A DNA stretch of 12,042 nt, from positions 1 to 12,042 of the forward strand of contig DVEE01000196.1 in assembly GCA_015295885.1 (NCBI GenBank), written 5' to 3'. This document shows positions 7,457-12,042 of the stretch, piece after piece. Within the stretch, counting starts at the first letter, position 1, and every line of letters begins with the position of its first letter. The position numbers were made by a program, and so were the translations under genes. Under the pieces are notes generated by a model. The model was given only the letters and a program-made list of their open reading frames with translations, made no database searches and was not told where the DNA came from. This DNA is from Leptolyngbyaceae cyanobacterium M65_K2018_010. GTDB lineage: Bacteria > Cyanobacteriota > Cyanobacteriia > Phormidesmidales > Phormidesmidaceae.

Positions 7457-8011
7457 ATGGATCTCACAGATATCAAGTATTTCTTCGACTGCTGCATGGG
7501 TAAATGGTCCATTGAGCGTACCTACCACTACCTGACCCACCAGGAGGTGGAGCGATCCCATACGGATTTTCAAGTCGCCCCCATTACCCTAGCCATGAAA
7601 CGCCAAGTCCTAGCCGATAATCACTACGACGACAGCCCGGACCTGGATCAACTACCCGGCTTCCAACTGGCTTTTCATACCGTTTCTGACCAGGGCGAAG
7701 AGGTTTCCCAAGAACTGCGAGCCCTATTTGTGCCCAAGCAACAAACAGCTGGGGTCATCATGGGGGATTACCTGCGAGATCGGGCCTATGAGGAAGCCCG
7801 ACCGATCGTCTCTACCTTTCGCTACGATCCGAGCAACCGCGAACTGCTCATGACCACACCCTACACCCGAGTGGTTTCCGTCGATTCGATCATGCTGATT
7901 AACCCGGTCATGCGCATCCGTCGCATACTCAATTACCAACGACCAGCCGCCGATCAACCCTTAGATACCCTAGTGCTGGTGGGCTTCGGGGTTGAACAGA
8001 AAATCACCTGA
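7457..8011 (+). CDS. Divergent CpeS/CpcS-family (phycobiliprotein lyase-like) protein
   Basis: A 184-aa protein whose N-terminus, KYFFDCCMGKWSIERTYHY, follows the FFxxxxGxWxxxR opening of the CpeS/CpcS bilin-lyase family. The same barrel layout follows, including GDYLRDRAYEEARPIVS, where family lyases have LLREMGYAE-like segments, and a C-terminal Arg-rich strand VMRIRRILNYQRP. Its middle section is longer and different from true CpcS or CpcU, and from my memory of the family this subgroup is widespread in cyanobacteria without an assigned substrate. Bilin attachment is therefore inferred only from the fold. ATG 7457 is supported by a purine-rich GGGGGTGG 5-12 nt upstream. The gene is divergent from the other family member, with 254 bp between starts. 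It converges on the ybjQ-like gene across 210 bp containing only weak hairpins. Confidence 0.75.
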   Translation: MDLTDIKYFFDCCMGKWSIERTYHYLTHQEVERSHTDFQVAPITLAMKRQVLADNHYDDSPDLDQLPGFQLAFHTVSDQGEEVSQELRALFVPKQQTAGVIMGDYLRDRAYEEARPIVSTFRYDPSNRELLMTTPYTRVVSVDSIMLINPVMRIRRILNYQRPAADQPLDTLVLVGFGVEQKIT

Positions 8012-8221
8012 CCCTGGGTAATCCCTGCATCTATGGGCTGCCATCTGCCCCCTAAACTCTTATCCACCGAACCGTAGGCTGAATTCTACCGGCAGGCGCC
8101 GAGCCGCTTATGCCTGAAAGACCTTCCATAGAGGCTAGGGGGCGGCCTGGAAGTACAGAGGTTAGATTCCGCCCAGGTCCCTCGCAAAACCCTGGGGCAG
8201 CTTGGGACAGCCACCCTGGGA
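8012..8221. other. Convergent intergenic spacer with two weak hairpins
   Basis: This lies between two convergent genes. CTTCC (8123-8127) pairs with GGAAG (8149-8153), enclosing AGGC (8132-8135) and GCCT (8145-8148). CCCAGG (8172-8177) pairs with CCTGGG (8191-8196). Neither is followed by a T-run on either strand, so they are at best poor terminators. No ORF with family resemblance is seen. Confidence 0.3.
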
Positions 8222-8560
8222 TTACTCGCGGGCCAACCGGACGGCGGTGCCACTCGCAGCCACCATCAACATGGTGCCGCCATTGTCAATACTGATGGAT
8301 TCATAGTCAATATCCACGGCAATCACCGCATCAGCTCCCAGGTCCTTGGCGGCTTTCAACATCTCTTGTATAGCCGTCTCACGAGCTTGGCGCAGGGAAC
8401 TTTCGTAGGCCCCGGATCGCCCTCCCACAATATCCCGAATGCCCGCAAAGAAATCCTTAAAGATATTGGCTCCGAGAATCGCTTCGCCATTCACCAAGCC
8501 ACAGTACTGAATCACCTGGCGGCCCTCAACGCTGGGGCCCGTGGTCACAATCATGGCCAT
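8222..8560 (-). CDS. YbjQ/UPF0145 family protein
   Basis: A 112-aa protein of the YbjQ (UPF0145, DUF74) family, small oligomeric alpha/beta proteins sometimes labelled as heavy-metal-binding although the function is not settled. Family marks are the start MIVTTGPSVEGRQV, the GEAILGANIFKDFFAGIRDI segment with GGRSGAYE, the helix REtAIQEMLKAAKDLGADAV, and the final strand GTMLMVAASGTAVRL. Length and both ends match the family. The start could be ATG 8560 or ATG 8554; the second gives the shorter MIVTT start usual in the family. It lies 34 bp after nadC on the same strand, so the two may be cotranscribed, although I know of no functional link between them. Confidence 0.9.
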   Translation of the reverse strand: MAMIVTTGPSVEGRQVIQYCGLVNGEAILGANIFKDFFAGIRDIVGGRSGAYESSLRQARETAIQEMLKAAKDLGADAVIAVDIDYESISIDNGGTMLMVAASGTAVRLARE

Positions 8561-8594
8561 CTATGTTCGGCAGGTCAGTTCTATCATAGATCCC

Positions 8595-9485
8595 TCAATC
8601 CACCATGCGCATGCTGAGATCTAACCAGGGGGATCGGGTAATGGGGGCACTGCTGGAGATGAAATCAACTCCCGTCTCCGCGATCGGCCTTAAGGTCGCC
8701 AAGCTAACCTCGCCGGAGGCTTCAATCTTGGTAGCCGGATTCACTGACCGAATTTTGGGCACCGCATTTTTCATCTCCTCCAGGGACATATTGTCCAGCA
8801 TGATGATGTCCACCCCGCAGGCCAGAGCCTCCTCCACCTCCGCTAAGGTCGTAGTTTCGACTTCCACCCTGAGGGGATAGGGCAAGGTTTGGCGAATTTG
8901 GGCTACCGCCGCCGAAATACCTCCCGCAGCGGCAATGTGGTTATCTTTGATCATGACCGCGTCATCTAGCCCCAGGCGGTGGTTGATCGCCCCTCCCACC
9001 CGGGTAGCGTATTTTTCCAGCAGCCGCAGGCCTGGGGTGGTTTTTCGGGTATCTACAAACTGGGTCGGGTAATCCACCAGGGCCTCAACGTACTGGCGAG
9101 TAGCCGTGGCAATGCCGCTCAGGCGCATAGCCAGGTTCAGGGCAACCCGTTCGCCCATAAGCAGGGAGGCAAGGGGGCCTTTCAACTGGGCCACGGTGGT
9201 GCCAGGGGTACAACCAGCCCCCTCGGATACCCCAGGCTCGAAGCTAACGGTGCCATCTAACAGCTGAAATACCCGGGCAGCTATTGGTAATCCCGCCATC
9301 ACACCGGTTGCCTTGGCTATCCACACGGCCTGGCCCGTGCGCTGTGCTAGTTCACCCAGGCCCGCTGTCGTCCAATCACCCCGGCCCATATCTTCCTGGA
9401 GCCAGGCTTGCAGGTGACTATCGAGGGCGATCGCAGGCAGGGTCAGCGGCAGATTTTGGTTCATAGTCAGGGAAATATCACTCAT
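8595..9485 (-). CDS. nadC: Nicotinate-nucleotide diphosphorylase (carboxylating), quinolinate phosphoribosyltransferase
   Basis: NadC (EC 2.4.2.19) converts quinolinate and PRPP to nicotinate mononucleotide, CO2 and pyrophosphate in de novo NAD synthesis, in the cytoplasm. It is 296 aa from ATG 9485, the usual length. Residues seen: the N-terminal LQEDMGRGDWTT (29-40); GERVALNLAMRLSGIAT (111-127); the quinolinate-binding DTRKTTPGLR (145-154); the NHRLGLDDAVMIKDNH segment (168-183) with catalytic-site K180; VEVETTT (207-213); LDNMS (230-234); and the phosphate-binding EASGEV and ISSSAPI loops near the C-terminus. The usual EASGGV/I reads EASGEV, a minor change. A TTG at 9512 is a longer alternative start; ATG 9462-9464 is a shorter one. 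No good Shine-Dalgarno is present. The ybjQ-like gene follows after 34 bp on the same strand. Confidence 0.96.
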   Translation of the reverse strand: MSDISLTMNQNLPLTLPAIALDSHLQAWLQEDMGRGDWTTAGLGELAQRTGQAVWIAKATGVMAGLPIAARVFQLLDGTVSFEPGVSEGAGCTPGTTVAQLKGPLASLLMGERVALNLAMRLSGIATATRQYVEALVDYPTQFVDTRKTTPGLRLLEKYATRVGGAINHRLGLDDAVMIKDNHIAAAGGISAAVAQIRQTLPYPLRVEVETTTLAEVEEALACGVDIIMLDNMSLEEMKNAVPKIRSVNPATKIEASGEVSLATLRPIAETGVDFISSSAPITRSPWLDLSMRMVD

Positions 9486-9585
9486 TAGGCCAAAATAGCT
9501 GCCGAAGCCCAACAGAGTGTGCTAACTTACGACTAATGCTGATGGTTCAGCAGGTTAACCTTTGAGATTGTACCGTTAAGGATTC

Positions 9586-9595
9586 AGGAGGTGAT
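9586..9595 (+). promoter_or_regulatory. Exceptionally strong Shine-Dalgarno before a 23-codon ORF
   Basis: AGGAGGTGAT is complementary over all 10 bases to the bacterial 16S 3' tail (…ATCACCTCCTTT). The GGAGG core is 8 nt from the ATG at 9600, an ideal spacing. It is the strongest ribosome-binding site I see in the window; the long genes here have weak or no Shine-Dalgarno. This argues that the short ORF is really translated. Confidence 0.6.
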
Positions 9596-9599
9596 GCCC

Positions 9600-9671
9600 A
9601 TGCAAGAAAGTAGTAAACGTGTGGGTCTTCCGGTTAACGTAAGCCGGCTGTGCGCCGGGGCTGTGCTCTAA
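9600..9671 (+). CDS. Putative 23-aa small protein or leader peptide
   Basis: An ORF of 23 codons (ATG to TAA) with an excellent Shine-Dalgarno. The product begins MQESSKRVGLPVNV and ends SRLCAGAVL. It is slightly basic, has one Cys, no membrane segment and no run of one amino acid such as classical amino-acid attenuators carry. It matches none of the small photosystem or cytochrome subunits I know. The stop codon lies in the first of a run of hairpins that ends in a terminator-like stem, so a role as a leader peptide whose translation affects RNA folding is possible. An independent small protein is the alternative. The nearest downstream gene, the pterin dehydratase at 10027, is 355 nt from the stop. 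An in-frame ATG at 9594 overlaps the Shine-Dalgarno and is unlikely to be used. Confidence 0.4.
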   Translation: MQESSKRVGLPVNVSRLCAGAVL

Positions 9672-9763
9672 ATTTCAGAGTTAGTCATAGGCTAACTGTT
9701 CAGCTTTTGAAGCTGGCTGATAAGGGTTCCTCCCGGCAGTCAGGTTCAACCGAAGATCCAGCT
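9644..9763 (+). ncRNA. Candidate structured RNA or leader with mutually exclusive hairpins
   Basis: Consecutive stems can be drawn: CCGGC 9644-9648 with GCCGG 9654-9658; CTCT 9666-9669 with AGAG 9677-9680, around the stop of the small ORF; GTTAG 9680-9684 with CTAAC 9692-9696; CAGCTT 9701-9706 with AAGCTG 9710-9715 around a 3-nt loop; and AGCTGG 9711-9716 with CCAGCT 9758-9763, enclosing GGTT 9725-9728 with AACC 9748-9751. The last two outer stems compete for the same bases, as in attenuators or riboswitches. I do not recognise a known riboswitch, 6S, tmRNA, SRP or RNase P signature. Folding has not been computed. Confidence 0.35.
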
Positions 9764-9766
9764 AGA

Positions 9767-9819
9767 CCGCCCCTGCCTCTGAAGCAACTGTCTTCCCCTG
9801 GCAGGGGCGGATAGTTTTA
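9767..9819 (+). terminator. GC-rich terminator-like hairpin
   Basis: CCGCCCCTGCC (9767-9777) pairs perfectly over 11 bp with GGCAGGGGCGG (9800-9810). Inside the 22-nt loop a further GAAG/CTTC stem (9781-9784 with 9792-9795) can form. ATAG and then TTTT (9815-9818) follow, so this reads as a rightward Rho-independent terminator with a short U-tract. No T-run exists on the other side, so it is not symmetrical. It would end a transcript covering the 23-codon ORF and the hairpins before it. Confidence 0.5.
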
Positions 9820-10026
9820 AAGAGTCCGCTGTTCAACACCGTACAGCGATGTATCTGCCGCCATAGACCGGGCAGGGAGTGGAGTCCTCAACCGCCAATC
9901 AAGGCCCGAGGTCCCGGCTACCCCCAGGCCCTGGGAGTGGAGCTGGCTGGTCTGGTTCTGGGACCTGAATTCGCCACCGGGTCGAATTCCCTCTAGGATC
10001 AAGGGGTCGATTACCACTGGTTTCCC
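9820..10026. other. Upstream region of the pterin dehydratase gene with short repeats
   Basis: About 200 bp without a supportable gene. GGGAGTGGAG occurs twice (about 9875 and 9936), and GAATTC occurs twice, 17 bp apart from start to start (9967 and 9984). An in-frame TAG at 9994-9996 rules out an N-terminal extension of the following gene. I see no convincing -35/-10 pair. Confidence 0.3.
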
Positions 10027-10308
10027 ATGGCCACCCTTCTCAGTTCCGAAGCCATACAGTCTAAGCTGGCCCAACTCCCCGACTGGACCCTGGATGGCAA
10101 AACCATCACCTGCACCCGTAATTTCAAAGATTTTGTTGCCGCCGTTGATTTTGTTAATCGCCTAGTGGAACCCGCTGAGGCCGCAGGCCACCACCCCGAC
10201 CTATCAATTTCCTACAACCGGGTCATCATCCAACTGACCACCCATGATGCCGGGGGCCTGACCGAAAAGGACTTCGCCCTAGCGGAAACTATTTCCCGTC
10301 TCCACTAA
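10027..10308 (+). CDS. Pterin-4-alpha-carbinolamine dehydratase (PCD/DCoH family)
   Basis: A 93-aa protein of the PCD/DCoH family (EC 4.2.1.96). The enzyme dehydrates 4a-hydroxytetrahydrobiopterin and so regenerates pterin cofactor. In organisms without aromatic amino-acid hydroxylases it has also been linked to molybdopterin or folate-related pterin metabolism. Family residues are all present: WTL near residue 20, FxDFVAAVDFVNRL, the active-site AGHHPDLSISYNRVIIQL (His-His-Pro), then TTHDAGGLTEKDFALAETI. Length is normal. ATG 10027 is the only plausible start because an in-frame stop lies just upstream, and no Shine-Dalgarno is seen. It converges on the next gene with only 5 bp between stop codons. 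The region upstream carries the small ORF and the terminator-like hairpin described separately. Confidence 0.95.
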   Translation: MATLLSSEAIQSKLAQLPDWTLDGKTITCTRNFKDFVAAVDFVNRLVEPAEAAGHHPDLSISYNRVIIQLTTHDAGGLTEKDFALAETISRLH

Positions 10309-10313
10309 AGCGC

Positions 10314-10955
10314 CTACCAATCCCCAGACATGACGGCCAGGGCCTCTCCTGTCACCGTAATCAGGCTCAAAGGTAGGGGCTGCTCCCTCTCTCGACGGGG
10401 AAATTGAATCAATTGGAGGCCAGCTTGACCGGGCTCAACCACCATAAGGTACTGGCTCTCTTGCCATTGCAAGCTCACCAGCCGGTGGTTAATTAGCCAT
10501 ACCTCCGCCAGATCCCCGTCGTTAATTTGCTCAGGCTGACTCCCGTCGTAGCAAGTCCAAGTCGCCTCTATAGCGGTCCATAGCCCAGACAGGTAGAGGG
10601 GATCGGTGCGGGCACTCAACCCATAGGTGGTAAAGGAAAAGACCTCATGGCTCCACCAGTCTTTGGCGAGGCTGACCAGGGGCTCATCCTGCAAGGCGAA
10701 CCGATACCTGTCCATAGTTTGCAACTGTTTTTGCTGCACATGGTTAGGAGGACGCTGCCAATCGGGCAGGTTCAAACAGATATCGACGGTCATCTCAGAC
10801 TCTACACTGCCAACCAGGGAAACCGGGGCCGGGGCGCCCGGGGAAGCATAGGCCAGGGGCAAGCCCAAAGGACTCACCAGCCCTAGGCCGCTGACCAGAG
10901 AAGCGACTAAGCCAGCTAGGCCAAAGGGTCGACTTACCGAAATAGACGTTGTCAT
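10314..10955 (-). CDS. Exported protein of unknown function
   Basis: I do not recognise this 213-aa protein. The N-terminus looks like a Sec signal peptide: a short start with Arg at residue 9, a hydrophobic Gly/Leu/Val stretch to about residue 35, and a likely cleavage after AYA in the segment LPLAYASPGAP. The mature part is mostly beta-type, with many Trp and Tyr residues, SHEVFSFTTYGL, LYLSGLWTAIEATWTCYDG and a closing strand LPLSLITVTGEALAVM, and has two or three Cys that could form a disulfide. A periplasmic or outer-membrane-associated location is inferred. ATG 10955 is the natural start because the signal peptide begins there. Its 5' side (about 10997-11025) can form two alternative hairpins. 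It converges on the pterin dehydratase gene with a 5-bp gap. Confidence 0.7.
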   Translation of the reverse strand: MTTSISVSRPFGLAGLVASLVSGLGLVSPLGLPLAYASPGAPAPVSLVGSVESEMTVDICLNLPDWQRPPNHVQQKQLQTMDRYRFALQDEPLVSLAKDWWSHEVFSFTTYGLSARTDPLYLSGLWTAIEATWTCYDGSQPEQINDGDLAEVWLINHRLVSLQWQESQYLMVVEPGQAGLQLIQFPRREREQPLPLSLITVTGEALAVMSGDW

Positions 10956-11198
10956 AGAACTATCCGACGAGGCCTTTCATCAGCCCTGGAAATTTGCGGG
11001 TTAGTGAACCTGAGCCGGGAACCCGTGATGGCCCAGCCACAAGGCAACATTTAGATTGAGCTCCAGAACTCGGGGGCCTGAGCATACTGCCCATCGCAAC
11101 CTTTGCCCTGCCATGCTGAGCCGCCACCTTAGCCGGACCCAGGTAAGCAACCGCTCACCGTGACCCATCACCTAGCTGCAACCGATAGGCAACTCGAA
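10956..11198. other. Gene-free region upstream of the exported-protein gene
   Basis: No ORF with coding character is seen; the best is a 16-codon frame starting at 11113. In the leader of the minus-strand gene, CGGGTT (10997-11002) can pair with AACCCG (11020-11025), or GGTT (10999-11002) with AACC (11007-11010), so the two folds are exclusive. No clear promoter hexamers. Confidence 0.3.
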
Positions 11199-11340
11199 AG
11201 GCTTTTTTCCCAAGCCTAGATTCAGGGGCATGCATCTCCCCCTTGCGGAGCTACCCTGAGCCTGCTGACAGGGGCCACAGCAAGCTCAATGGCTGTAATT
11301 TCAACTAAATCCACTAAATAAGATAGCGACTTTCTCGCTG
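11199..11340 (-). ncRNA. Hairpin cluster, possible minus-strand structured RNA
   Basis: Four hairpins lie in about 140 nt. Their plus-strand arms are AGGCTT 11199-11204 with AAGCCT 11212-11217; GGGG 11225-11228 with CCCC 11238-11241; GAGCCTGCTG 11258-11267 with CAGCAAGCTC 11278-11287; and AGCGA 11325-11329 with TCGCT 11335-11339. The third has one C-A mismatch on the plus strand, which becomes a G-U pair on the minus strand, giving ten contiguous pairs and favouring a minus-strand RNA. It would be either the 3' region of the queA transcript or an independent small RNA. The last hairpin on that strand is followed by only TTTC. No known RNA family is recognised. Confidence 0.25.
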
Positions 11341-11497
11341 GATCAGGGTCACTGGCAAGAAGTTTTTGGAGAACTTTAAATATCTGGCCTTGCTTAAGGC
11401 GACTCTGGGTTAAACCTTGGCTTTAGGAAGCCTGAGTTGGTGCCACCCCTAACCCATCGCCAGCCTGGCCTGCCCCATAGCCCTAAGGTCCAGAAGC
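11341..11497. other. Spacer after queA
   Basis: This follows the queA stop on the minus strand. The only structure seen is a small hairpin, GGCTT with AAGCC around TAGG (about 11420-11433), without a T-run. No ORF is supported. Confidence 0.3.
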
Positions 11498-12042
11498 CTA
11501 GTTTAGAGTAGCCTCAGGCAAAATGAGCATGGCATCGCCGAAGGAATAAAAGCGGTATCCCTCTTGGATAGCCTCCCCATAGAGACTGAGGAGGCGTTCG
11601 CGGCCAATCAAGGCACTGACTAACATCAGTAAACTTGAGCCGGGCAAATGGAAGTTCGTAATCAATCCGTCAATCACCTGAAATCGATAGCCAGGGTAAA
11701 TGTATAGATTGGTTTTGCCCTGCCAAGGCTGTAGGAAACCACCCTGGGCAGCCCCTTCCAATGCGCGCACCACCGTCGTACCCACGGCAATGACTCGCCC
11801 TCCTCGAGCTTTAGTGGCTTGGATTTGTTCCACAGTTGTGGAAGGAACATCCATCCACTCGCCGTGCATTTTGTGTTCCACGATATTTTCGGCTTCCACG
11901 GGGCGGAAGGTACCCACCCCCACATGGAGGGTAATCAGGGATCTGCCAATCCCTACCCGATCCAACCCCGCAAACACCTGCTCGGTAAAGTGAAGCCCCG
12001 CCGTGGGGGCCGCCACGGCCCCCGGAGTTTCTGCATAGATGG
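11498..12042 (-). CDS. queA: S-adenosylmethionine:tRNA ribosyltransferase-isomerase (partial, 5' end outside window)
   Basis: The C-terminal half of QueA (EC 2.4.99.17), which transfers and isomerises the ribosyl part of SAM onto 7-aminomethyl-7-deazaguanine in tRNA, making epoxyqueuosine, the step before queuosine in the wobble position. About 181 codons are visible, and the frame stays open to the window end through IYAETPGAVAAPTAGLHF, a family hallmark. Further family segments are LHVGVGTFRPVE, EHKMHGEW, VIAVGTTVVRALE, TNLYIYPGYRF and TNFHLPGSSLLMLVSALIG, ending with YSFGDAMLILPE. The start codon is outside; the usual family length of about 350-370 aa implies roughly 180 missing residues. 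The stop is TAG at 11498-11500, with no convincing terminator after it. Confidence 0.97.
   Translation of the reverse strand, partial: IYAETPGAVAAPTAGLHFTEQVFAGLDRVGIGRSLITLHVGVGTFRPVEAENIVEHKMHGEWMDVPSTTVEQIQATKARGGRVIAVGTTVVRALEGAAQGGFLQPWQGKTNLYIYPGYRFQVIDGLITNFHLPGSSLLMLVSALIGRERLLSLYGEAIQEGYRFYSFGDAMLILPEATLN

Noticed and set aside
268..9434. Repeated GCGATCGC octamers as a possible new repeat system
   Set aside because: These are HIP1 sites, a known abundant octamer in cyanobacterial genomes; useful for identifying the organism group but not new.
9650..9660. TGTGCGCC resembling a group II intron 5' end (GTGYG)
   Set aside because: No domain V sequence, no reverse transcriptase and no intron-length structure follow.
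9711..9763. tRNA-like layout: AGCTGG/CCAGCT closing stem with GGTTCAACC near the 3' side
   Set aside because: Only about 53 nt long, with no anticodon arm and no D-arm; it is better seen as a plain stem-loop.
9767..9810. GCAACTGT inside the hairpin loop, recalling part of the cobalamin riboswitch
   Set aside because: The rest of the B12-box pattern (GCCCCCGCNACTGT context, GCCACTG, flanking paired elements) is absent, and the bases lie within a terminator-like loop.
9817..10074. 85-codon minus-strand ORF over the spacer and the start of the pterin dehydratase gene
   Set aside because: It overlaps a confidently identified gene on the other strand, and its product has no family resemblance and mixed composition; it is most likely a chance frame in GC-rich DNA.
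10966..10990. CTGATGA on the minus strand, as in a hammerhead ribozyme core
   Set aside because: No GAAA follows after a stem II, and stems I and III cannot be drawn.

Overview
The window reads as a piece of ordinary chromosome from a cyanobacterium. The evidence is two CpeS/CpcS-family (phycobiliprotein lyase-type) genes, a Ser/Thr kinase fused to a WD40 propeller as is common in filamentous cyanobacteria, and six copies of the HIP1 octamer GCGATCGC (268, 2076, 2178, 3009, 6867, 9427), where about 0.2 would be expected by chance. GC content looks moderately high, so a Leptolyngbya- or Pseudanabaena-like lineage is possible, but that is a guess. I see no transposase, integrase, CRISPR array, tRNA or rRNA.

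Layout: 111-2741 (-) encodes MutS2, with an unusual ~56-residue insertion between its Walker motifs. Divergent from it across about 100 bp, 2843-6496 (+) is a tightly packed three-gene unit: a zinc-ribbon/kinase/7-blade WD40 protein, then two ABC-2-type permease subunits. The joins are a 1-nt gap and an ATGA overlap. No ATP-binding subunit lies in the window. Next come two divergent CpeS/CpcS-like genes, 6666-7202 (-) and 7457-8011 (+). They share a 254-bp intergenic region with a perfect NtcA-type GTA-N8-TAC and a palindrome. After them, on the minus strand, are a YbjQ/UPF0145 protein (8222-8560) and NadC of NAD synthesis (8595-9485).

The region 9486-10026 has no conventional gene, but it holds the most unexplained signal: a near-perfect Shine-Dalgarno, a 23-codon ORF, a run of hairpins with two mutually exclusive pairings, and a GC-rich terminator-like hairpin. 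It precedes pterin-4a-carbinolamine dehydratase (10027-10308, +), which converges on a secreted protein of unknown function (10314-10955, -). A second gene-poor stretch (10956-11497) contains a cluster of hairpins that pair better on the minus strand. The window ends inside queA (11498-12042, -), whose 5' end lies outside.

Most genes are unrelated housekeeping or light-harvesting functions. The only clear functional linkages are the kinase/ABC permease operon and the divergent lyase-type pair. I did not find a convincing new multigene system. The best candidates for something undescribed are the RNA-like region 9586-9819, the kinase with an altered catalytic loop coupled to a permease pair, and the CpeS-like pair.
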